Assembly: GCA_040954595.2 (NCBI GenBank)
Contig: CM082576.2
Span: forward strand, 7,998,001-8,062,000
Origin: Balanoglossus misakiensis
Lineage: Eukaryota; Hemichordata
Reading direction: 5' to 3'
DNA: 64,000 bases
The notes beneath the pieces are model-generated. The model made no database searches. It worked only from the letters and a program-made list of their open reading frames with translations, and was not told where the DNA came from. The stretch's first letter is position 1. Each line of letters starts with the position of its first letter. A program made the translations under genes and the position numbers. Of this stretch, positions 53,868-64,000 are shown one piece after another.

Positions 53868-56800
53868 CTTTCATTACAATGACACTGTGTAGGGAAACAC
53901 ATAGGACTTTAACAATCGCTAGAAATGCAAAGTTTTTTATTGTGAACTAGTAAGCCCCCCCCCCCCCCCCCAACAAAAAAAAATTAATGTGTTGTTCTGA
54001 TAACATGCTTTTCAGAAATAAGGTAGATAGGAAAACTATTAAGTCATGTCAATCCAAGTCTTGCGTGATTTTGCTTTGTCTTATTTTGTTATAGCAGAAA
54101 TTATATTTCCAACATACCTGTAAAAAGTTTAGCTTCGGCGGGTTAAATCGGAATATCTTTCATGACTTTACTTTCCAACAAACCTCTATCAACACCGTGA
54201 AACTTAGCCCGTTCAATGTTGTTTGTACGGGTGGTGTTGTGGAGGGACAGGTAATCATAGATATGTCGATGGGAAATTCGCCTATGGGGTTTCCTTGATC
54301 TTAATGACAGATATGAAAAAAAGATATGAATATATGTTTCTGTCGGAATAATTAGTTTGTATATTAATAACGCAAGACACTAAACAAAAAGTCCACGAAT
54401 ATTCTAAGAAAATGCTTTTTTTAAGTCAGTGGAAAAAATCAAGACCACTCCCCTCCTTTCAAGGTTTACCGTCAGATTAGATAGTCGTCGATGAAACTGA
54501 GAACATCAAATTTTCGCCACACGGAATGTTGACGGCGATATGGCTGACAACAGGACGAAATATTTGAAATGCATCAGCACGCTTTGTTGGCGTCTTATCC
54601 AATTATGGGCGAATTGCTGCGGAATGCTTCTGCTGATGTAGTGCAGTGTTAGTGACATTTCTGAAACAGGATCTCAACTATTTCGAACGCTGAAAGATAC
54701 AGTAAATATTTAAGCGCACGTCTCTGCCGATTTATATCGATTGAAAAATAAAATGAATTCCGATGAAGTAATCGCGCTCGGACCCCAGTTTGCCATCATT
54801 AACATGTCAGATCTAAATTTAGAAGATTTTCACTATTTAAGGAATAAGGGGGCTTTCATATATTATGCAGGAGGAGGGCTGGAAGAATAAGGGCGGGTCA
54901 TGTTTTACAAAACAGACCTATTTTTAGTATGTCGGGAATTACATCGGAATGAATGATGATTGCGATGCAACAAACCTCCTCGTGGTTTTTCGAAATTATC
55001 GTGAACCCTACACTCGAAGAACTTTTGTCTAGAGGAACATTGATTGACCTATTAAATTATTAAATGTCTCGTCTTCTTAAATTTATCCCGTACTCTCTGG
55101 TCTCATTTGGAATTCATGCAGTCGCGTAGGTTGACCCGATAAGCACAGTTTGTCTGAGGTTAAATTATGCGAAATGTTTCTCCAAATATAATAAACAGTA
55201 CAGAGTTTAGTTCGTGACTTCCGCTCAAACTGGCGTGCACAGATTTCGGTCAGTGACCCGGTCATGACAAATCGTGGTTGGTTCGCATGGATACATCCTT
55301 CGGAATCCCTCAAATTATTTTTCCCCAACTGTTATTTTTTCATCATGGCCGTTGGAGGTGAGAACTCGTCAACAATGCATGAGACGCTGGAAATCCATCA
55401 CCCGCCGAAAAATGTGATCATGCGAATGTATAGCAACTTCCTGTCTTTAAAAGTTTTTTTTTTCATTTTGGCACGTTTATTTGTTTTCTAGAGAGCGTTA
55501 TTCAAAAAGAGATGATCGGTTCAATTCAATTCAGTATTACGTTATTCGTCACAAAACCAGGAAATTCGTTTCAATTGTATTGTATATGACCCCGGCCAAG
55601 GACACATACAATACAAAATACAGAGTTCCATAAAATTAAAAATGAAACGTAAGCACAATACACAAAATACTGAGCTTACACATCATTTAAAACTTCACAT
55701 TGCGTTTGAAATTAAAACAGCGAACAACAGAGACGCTGCCCGCCCATCTCTACAGTTGATTTTAATCAGATTGGACAACGAGCAGTCTTTTACGAATTAT
55801 GCGCGCGGTCACTGCATACCGCATATTTCTTCTTCAATGACCGAAGTGTTTGCGTGTGGAGTCGTATGTGGACCATCGTGGTATAGGGCCTAGTTATTTG
55901 ATGTATCTAAATCCGATACATCAACGAAATGACCACACATCAAACCCGATGATGTCAGTTGCTAGGTGTGAAAATCGCCGTGACTAACTCAATGCACAAC
56001 GGTGGCGTTATTTTCATATTCATACTCCATCCTCCGTGGTGGTCTCCCGTGGTCGCCGGCAAAGCAACATTCTTGCCATTGACGGCGTAGGAATATTTTC
56101 AGCTGATCAGATGAAAAAAATATTACACAAACTATCTGAGTGATCTATATGGAGACGCAAAACCACTTACATTATGGGTGGCTAGGTTGTATCTAGTGTA
56201 CATCGATTACGTCAAAAACCATTATCATAATACTTAATCGTAAATTGAGCGCTGATTTGCCAGTCATGCGAATATTAACGTACTACGGCTACGACGTCAG
56301 TGAGGTTTGCGTTGACGTATAGAAAATTGCCTGTCTACTCTTACCCTTATTGCAGTGTCAGTTTTCATAAAAGTGTTCATTCTCAGGGTCTGATTAATAT
56401 GCGAATAATAATCACAGGAGCCTGTCCATGCGACCCATTTCTCCTAGCCTCACTCCGAAGGTTAAATTATGTCACACAGTGTCGTGATATTTAACTAAAT
56501 GGCCGAGAAAATTCAAAAGCAACGGACAGTCGATATACTAGTATTTCGCCAAAATAAATACATTTGTAGTCAACCAAATATGGCACTTCGGGTAATGTGA
56601 CATGTCCCAAACGTTTACCATTACACAACAAGAGAGAGATGTATAAATTTCACATCAATGAGTTGCCTGCTGATGCGTTGTATAGAAGAACTTTTCCTTG
56701 TTGATAATAAGTGTATATCCAAAAATCGTGCTATCAGTGCATTTCGACAAAAAGTGGATTGGGAGTTAAAATGTTTGCAGGGGAGCTCATTGAAACTTTT

Positions 56801-57750
56801 GAAACCCCAATCCAACCACGTGCTCCATGGGGCATTGACTAAATGAGGCACATGGTTGGACGTGTTTGGAATCGACCCCACCCCCCTGTCGGTCGTGATT
56901 GTGGCCACTGATCGTGTCATAACTAATCCGTTCGTGTTAATTTCTTCACCTGCCGGCGTTGCAGTGGCCTGGTCCCGATAGGCTCACGTCACCCGGTGTT
57001 AAGTTCGCGGTGTCCCTGCTGACCTCGACGCACTCCTGCGATCAAGATCAACGTAGATTCCCTCTGGGACACCCCCAGCGGGCGCCACGCATTCAGCGTG
57101 TAATCACTCCGTGCGCGATTCGACCAAAGGTTACAAGTACCACCAAAAAATCAGATGTATGATAAACTACTGACTAATGTGATTATTGTGAATTAAAATA
57201 CTACGGGTGTTCTCTTCGTATTAACTACCACGATTAATATGTTGATCTAATTATGACATCCGCGACGCGTCACGCAGAGTTTTATACACTGTTGTATATT
57301 TCAATTCTGAAATGTATTTACGATGGCGCCGGGTCAGCTTACAGCGGACGGGAAGATAATTTATTGTTATATTAAAATCATTCTGAATTCATAACAGCGA
57401 GGTGGGATTGGCACTATGTAACCGAGACCCTTATGTAAACATAGTTTTGTTTTACCAGTTGGGGTTAGACGATAAACTCCTTGCAATTGTACCATAAAAT
57501 ATTTTGTTTAAAATTACGTGTGCCCCTCTCAACCATTTGCCGCTGACGTGTTTTATATTTTGTTTCATATTAGAAATGTTGATGTTGTAGCGTTTTCTAA
57601 TATAGGGCATTTAAATCTCTACACGTCTGTCTGATCTGTCTATTGCCGGACACTGCTCCCGCCCAAAGTACACGCGAGTCCAAGCGTGTCGCACAAATCA
57701 TCGGGCGGTGTGATATTTTCACCCCGAAAAATTATACAAACATTCGTCCA

Positions 57751-58090
57751 TCATTCATTCATTCATTCATTCATTCATTCATTCATTCATTCATTCATTC
57801 ATTCATTCATTCATTCATTCATTCATTCATTCATTCATTCATTCATTCATTCATTCATTCATCCGTCTGTCTGTCTGTCTGTCTGTCTGCATATCCATTT
57901 AATACATACATACACACATACATACATACATACATACATACATACATACATACATACATACATACATACATACATACATACACACATACATACATACATA
58001 CATACATACATACATACATACATACATACATACATACATACATACATACATACATACATACATACATACATACATACATACATACAGACC

Positions 58091-58132
<42 letters not shown>
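57751..58132. repeat. Compound tetranucleotide microsatellite
   Basis: In order the tract has (ATTC)n at about 57751-57861, (GTCT)n at 57862-57889, a short spacer, (ACAT)n at 57903-58085 with two ACAC interruptions, and (GACA)n at 58086-58132. The GTCT and GACA tracts are reverse complements and could pair around the ACAT tract. All frames through it are open only because the repeat lacks stops, so they are not genes. Confidence 0.97.
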
Positions 58133-61100
58133 TCAAATTCAGCCAGTTAGCCAGGCAGCCAGAATGAATATTATGGGGGCAAGTCTGTCAAATGAAAGCG
58201 CCGCATTTTGTTGAAATTTGACACCTCCATTACTCAGTCGTGTTTCCGATGTATTCAGACATGGTCAACGCGTGTGACGTGACGAAATTATTAAAGCCGC
58301 ATTCCCGTTCCCGTCGCGTCGTGTGCGAAAAAATGCTGCAAGGTCGTGGAAGGTGTTTCCTGGGCACTTTTCACACCTGTAGTGTGTAGCGCCTAGCAGA
58401 TTACAGGTATCGATCCCGTCGACGTGCTTTGTAAACTGACGCCGACGACTTCGACAAGTGCACGAAATGGTGTTTTTTTATAAACTTGGTGGTGGCATAA
58501 GTACAGGATTGTGATCGCTTTAATACAAGAGATCGACAGATCAGGCCAGCGCTGAATGACGCGTTAGATCTGCTGAAAGCTGCCACCAAAATATTGACAC
58601 TTTCGATCGAAAACTTTTATTCCTCCCGTATTTATACTCTGTGCCCGTGTTTATTGGCAGTAAATTAGTCGGTGATCCAAAATCCCCCGAAATCCTTTCA
58701 AGTCGACTGCTACATTCTTCCCAATCCATTGAAAATATTGTTGATCTTTTCAGGGTGGAACGATGGGCCATTCTCGCGCCTTAATAGCCTATTGGTGTAA
58801 GAGCCCTCTTTGCAAATAGACGGCTAATATAAAGTGCGGGCGCTTCGAAACAGATGCTCTGTTAGGATAAATACCTGGCCCAGCTTTTCCACCCATTATA
58901 ATCTTTGTCGAAATTGCAATTGAAATATACATGGAATACAACAAGGGTGGTCTCCCATTGTACACGTCCCCTATACCACTTTGTTTATTTTGTATTTACT
59001 TCTCATTCGTCTCTCGTGATATATGGTTTTAATCCTTTTCTGCCGCAAATTGAAATCGATATTTTCATGGCAACCGAAAGGAGGGTTTCGCATTGACGGC
59101 GGGGTCTGAAAGATCGACGAGATGGAATAAGCAAACACGCGTAGAGGAGAGTATTTGCAAAACTTGCTGGGGGCTACGGTGTTCCCTCCAGCGTGGCCTG
59201 CTAATTGGTCTCCCGTCGAACGTGGTGTTGGTTGGATCATCGGAGTGGGGAGGGGGGGGGGTGGCTCTGTAGGCTACCTGACTCTCCATCTCAGAAACCA
59301 AGAAGAAAAAAAAAGAAGAAAAAAGACAGACAATGAATTTCAGTAAAAACATTGTCACCTGGCTGTGACGAAGTCAATTGTTGAGCGTCTGGCGTGCACG
59401 TTGTCTGTCACCAAGAAGCGTGAGATGAAACCCTTTCTTACTCGTGCACCGCCATTATTCGAGGCTTCGATTTTTCTCTCACTTTAATTCGGCAGAGGGT
59501 GAAAGAGATCGATTTGTCCCGTTGTCAGGCCACAGAAACCGCCATTCACGCTTCAAATGGCGTAATTGGAGGACCGGGGAACTGGGCAATGTGAATGATG
59601 TCCCATTTGTAAAGATCCTTTCACTGTCTGCCTGTTATCAAACAACGGTGGCATTACACGGATTACCTTTGTTTTCAAAGGTCGTTGTAATTTCGCCGGT
59701 GTGGCCAAACACGGATCAGGGACGCTTATTTAATCGCCGTGGTCCTTTCAGCCAACTGTCACAACTACAAAAAACTGGAATAAACTTTAAATTATCCCCG
59801 CCGACTGTTTGTTTTCTCCACCAGCCGTTGAATGCTATTCAGAGGCAACTTTTGGAATAACAAACTCAACAATCGGCGCTAAATCTGCTAAAGCAACAGC
59901 CAAAAAATAATCACGTTCGGTTTGTTTCCCCCCAGCAATAGAAACAGCGAGGAAAAGAAAAAGTAATTCTCGCGTTCGAAATATTTGAACTGGGACGAAC
60001 AATGCCGACTGTTGATACATTTGATTGACAGGTGGTTGTTGATAGACTCGTCCAGGGAAAGTGCCGACTTTTGCCGCATTCTCTGACGCACATTGCTGCT
60101 TCATTTATTATACCTATGTCCCGAAATCCCGCACTCTTTAACATGGGGAAATAATTCTGTACATTCCTGCAGCCTTATCGCATAGGCCCATTCGGAAAGG
60201 AAAGGAACAATTTGTTCATGAAACCAAAACGCTGATTACTGCAGTTAGTTTAATGGAGTAAGAAAAGAGAACATTTGTGATGTAGAGCAACGGAGAACTC
60301 AGTATACAATGGATTCACCTTTTTTAAAACATCCTAAATATTAATATTCCGTGTTATAAATGTGTCTGTCTATGTGTGTGCTTGAAAAACGTTAGGTTGA
60401 ATCGCCAATCCAAATATGCATGACGAGCCTGAGTTTTATATGTAATTGATTGACACGATGATTTGGGAATCTAAGCTGTTTTCCCGACACTTCGGCATAA
60501 ACCGTTCTCCCAGAGGACGAGAGCTTCCTGTCGATTTGCCTTATAATCAGCTGGTAAATGTTTTAATGCCAACAAAGTAACAAAGGTTTAACCTGAAATT
60601 TACAGCCGACCGTTTAGATTTACCAGGACGCACATGCGCAGGGAGGGAAGATTTTCAAAAACGCGTTTAGCTACAAAATCGGATTTAAACACCTTTGAAT
60701 AATGTATGTTAACTATAAAGCGGGACGCCGCGGACGTATTTGTTGTTGAGCGGTGATAACATTTTAACAGTGGCCGGTAAATGGGGGAAATTTTACGATG
60801 CTCTCTATTGAAATATATGAAACCACGATAATCCAACGCAGCTTGATACGGTCCTCGATAAAATATCGTTCTACACAATTTTTACACAAAACGGATGATT
60901 GATATCATACCAAACTGAGAAGTACAACTAACTTGCCGATACGCTATTAAATTTTTCTGTTCTGGAGTTTTTTTTAATGTAAATGATAAATCTCTGGATT
61001 GAAAAGAAAAAGAAAAATTGCTTAATAAGAAAGTCAAAAATGACACTAACAGTATTGACACGGGTTTCTAAGCTTGCATTTGTATTATTGAATAAATCCT

Positions 61101-64000
61101 CGTCTATTTTCATATTTATGTACCTCGGTACTGCGAAACCGGTATATGTACTGGAACGTACCCCCAAAATGTACATAAAATATATTGTAGATATGAGGCG
61201 GAACGCTGTCACAAAACGTTGAATACAATTTGATCATGTCTCTAAAATGTAAGCTTATCATACTTGATATGGAAATAATTACGGTGTCCCTCCGTTCACC
61301 TGCTATGAGTACCGTGCGATTCCACCATGTTTAGATTACCTGTTCAGTGTTGTGCTATGCTGTGATGATGTGCTGTGCTCAGTGATGTTTAGGGTGAATA
61401 TCTTAATGGTAGATAAAATTGCAGACGGTTGAATATATATGGTAAATTTCGACATTTGAAATGTATCCAACCGTGTCAATTCACCACAGCTTGACTCATC
61501 ACCGATGTGTTTTATTTTAAATACAGTACGCTATTCATTGAATATATTTATGGGTCTGACCATTTGACTTGGCCTTATCACGTCGAAGTCATTCGTGAAT
61601 TTCGATTTCCGTTACATATGCCGGCTATGGTGTTAGGTCTGGTTCAAGACTGCATACAGCGATCGTACATTTTAGTAGTTTCTAAAAATCCGCAATGAAT
61701 GTATAGTGAGCTCTTTCTAACAGTAAACGCAGCTCAAGATATTATAGCCTTTAGCGCCGCTTGAATGACTACCTACACACGAGCCGTGCGTAAACGACCG
61801 TATTTTTTAATAGGTAGCATGATATATGACTTGTTCGCTGGAAAGGTTCAAAGTTTAAGGAGCGACCCCGACTGAAAAAAATACCAGACCCTTCAAAGCC
61901 TGTAAGAGTTTGCACGTGTACACTTAGGATGAAGTTAAATATCAAAACAGTGGAGACTATTAGACTAATTGGATTCGTATCCCGAATTCCCGGCGATGCC
62001 CCCGGTTGAACCCGTTTCACCGGCCGGCCACGCTTTGCCGCCTTTTTCAATATGGTCGCCACGCCGCTGCAGGACGTACGGGCGTTGTCGTGTCAGCAGA
62101 AGTGAATATTATAATCAATTTCCGTTTTCCGCAAAATGACAATCTTACAGTATTTGCTTTTGAAGAGAGTGTTAGTAAGAACGCCAACTGGGGTTTCTTT
62201 TCATCATTTACAACTTTACAGCTGCAATTTTATTCTCGTGGATTCACTGTTTACGACCAATCGTATTCTTCTCAGTCTTAAGAAATTAAAATAAATCACT
62301 AGAAATTACTTTCCCAATAAATGTTAAAATATATTGATTCCCCCTTTGGTGCTTAAATTGTATTAAAATACGACCGCTAATTATACTCATGTTTTATTAA
62401 ATTATTCTAACACAGTTTACTTTTCAAAACGGCAAGGTTGGGTTAAGACAAATCATTGTCAATGATCTGGTCCCCACATGACCTATATGAAGTTATGGGG
62501 ATATGTGATATCAGTTCATTCGTACATTGCCCTTGTGCCAAGTTTGAATGTATGACAGACAAGGAGCCCAATCTATTAGATTTTCTCCGGACTTCGTCCG
62601 TTGGGACTAATTATCGCAAAATTCGGCGAAGTAATGGTCACATGTGGCCGTTATGTTCTGTGTTCTATTTGGCGACCAAGTTGACCCCACCTTACTAGCA
62701 TTCCGAGAAAAATATATATATTTTTGTTTAAAATAATATGGCACAAACTGTTTCGGTTATATTATCTATGATGTTCATTTCGGTTGTACCAACAGGTGCC
62801 TTGTATTGCGAAAACTGGAGCTCACAAACAATAAAATTTACACGGAAGCCCAGCCGCGCTGGCTACAAACGCGCGTTTTTCACACAGCTGAAATTTCCAT
62901 TTTGATGGCGACTACACAGCGGGCCGCTTTGGCGCGCTGTCGGCGCTGGCCGTCCACTACCTGGCTACGTCGAAGTGCTCCCAGCGGCGAGGCTACTAAA
63001 CGGCCCTGGGGTTCCTTCGTATGCGGCCGCGCAATCGTCGCTCGGTGGAAATTGAAAAGCATTCTTCCGTGAAAAATGCACGCCACTGGACGTCCAGATT
63101 ACACGGTACTTCAGTTCGTCTGTTTAAATGCCAGGAAATTGAATGAATTATACAACTCTCCAACTTCTTATATGTATTTTTCGGCCGAACAATGGCTGTG
63201 GGTTATTAAAAACGGCTTAATCTGTTATGCGCTGACGGTTACAATGGGCGCACCTGACATGGGGGATAGACTGCGTTTATGGGTCGCTGCTGTGTCTTTT
63301 ACTACCGATGCAAAATTGATACTCGATATATGTCATTTTCTCTGTGTAAACTTTGTCGACGTCACACAATGGCTTCGTCGAGATAAAACATGATCTGTAA
63401 TTATTGATTTACTGGCGATAAGTGTATTTCCACACATCTATGTAGTTTACAACTCGGAGCACGGAAACACTGCCTGGCCCGAATCGACTGTGTCGGATGT
63501 GTCACGTGACCACGGCCGACAGGATTTCAAAACTTTTTGTTGTTGTTTCAATCGGTAGTTTTTGAGAAAGTTGCTAAAATTTGTATGCAAGCCACGTTCA
63601 TTTTTTAAAATATAAAACCCGCACTTTTAATACATGTGATCTTACCCGGCAATGATTGGAAGTCTCTCGTGGGATGGGGGAGGGGAAGGGGATAGGGTGC
63701 GGACAGGTGGGGGGAGGTGAATGCGTCCATTATTATACGACAAATGAGAAAAATCCATTTCATGACAATCAGGCTATATAGCTGAACTATTTCCAAATGA
63801 ACGAAGATGCATAAAAAAGACATTCGTCTGTATCTCCTAAAAACCGATGACAGAGACGCAGTCCGTTTGATGTCTTTGACGCGACCGGCCATGTGATTCG
63901 TGTGTTTCCCGGTGCTTGTAAACATTTTGTCAATATTTGGATAGCTCGCCGTCGCCGTGGTACGGCCGAGGCCATTAACAGAAGACTGTCCGTGACTGAA

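Larger units (their letters stand above)
52970..64000. other. Large gene-free, CpG-richer region upstream of MNAT1
   Basis: No frame in this 11 kb has family features, and the longest frames are microsatellite translations. CpG dinucleotides are visibly commoner than in the gene bodies to the left. It has high-complexity stretches with few transposon signatures, for example 54470-55060 and 58780-58900. The latter contains TTTGCAAAT, an octamer-like core. In human, MNAT1 neighbours the SIX6-SIX1-SIX4 cluster, so this may be regulatory DNA of a nearby developmental gene. That is inference only. Confidence 0.4.

Noticed and set aside
57643-58167. Long open frames of IHSFIHSF and YIHTYIHT repeats, and CMYV repeats on the other strand
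   Set aside because: They are translations of tetranucleotide microsatellites that lack stop codons, not genes.
62880-63086. GC-rich frames as a SIX or other homeobox exon
   Set aside because: No homeodomain residues (such as WF-N--R) appear in any frame.

Overview
This is 64 kb of an animal nuclear genome. Genes are split by many short GT-AG introns, and one intron is AT-AC. The gene set is metazoan: barrier-to-autointegration factor, claspin, MAT1, a piRNA-pathway helicase, an SLC38 transporter and a BRMS1-type Sin3 subunit. Proteins look close to vertebrate orthologs, but each vertebrate paralog family seen has one gene here and introns are short. A marine invertebrate, probably a non-vertebrate deuterostome such as a hemichordate, cephalochordate or echinoderm, fits best. 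The species cannot be fixed from the sequence alone. Layout: the 3' end of an unrecognised plus-strand gene (1-2.2 kb); a gene-free stretch (2.2-5.3 kb); BANF1 (minus) head-to-head with EIF1AD (plus), whose first intron holds an intact Tc1/mariner-type transposon (6810-8598); a 22-copy minisatellite (11.70-13.55 kb) between diverged inverted arms; an unrecognised three-exon minus gene (15.0-16.4 kb) head-to-head with BRMS1/BRMS1L (17.1-20.9 kb); TDRD9 with 38 exons (23.1-34.7 kb); CLSPN with 22 exons (35.7-43.7 kb); SLC38A6-like with 13 exons (minus, 44.6-49.8 kb) carrying a TTAA-flanked non-autonomous element; MNAT1 with 8 exons (minus, 50.2-53.0 kb); and about 11 kb without convincing genes, richer in CpG, with a large compound microsatellite near 58 kb. 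All seven recognised models were assembled from splice signals and keep one open frame from start to stop (90, 204, 319, 1466, 1315, 482 and 329 aa in window order). The genes do not form one pathway. Several are cell-cycle or chromatin housekeeping genes: BANF1 in nuclear reassembly, BRMS1 in Sin3/HDAC repression, CLSPN in the ATR-Chk1 checkpoint, and MNAT1 in CAK/TFIIH. TDRD9 is germline transposon defence. From recalled human maps, BANF1-EIF1AD-BRMS1 (11q13) and SLC38A6-MNAT1 (14q23, beside SIX genes) are old linkages, so the empty right end may be regulatory DNA of a neighbouring developmental gene. The most unusual observations are the stop-free AT-AC (U12-type) intron in BRMS1, the minisatellite inside inverted arms, the DD42E spacing of the transposase, a C-terminal U1-type zinc finger in TDRD9, and strong over-representation of the palindromes TACCGGTA and TACATGTA.
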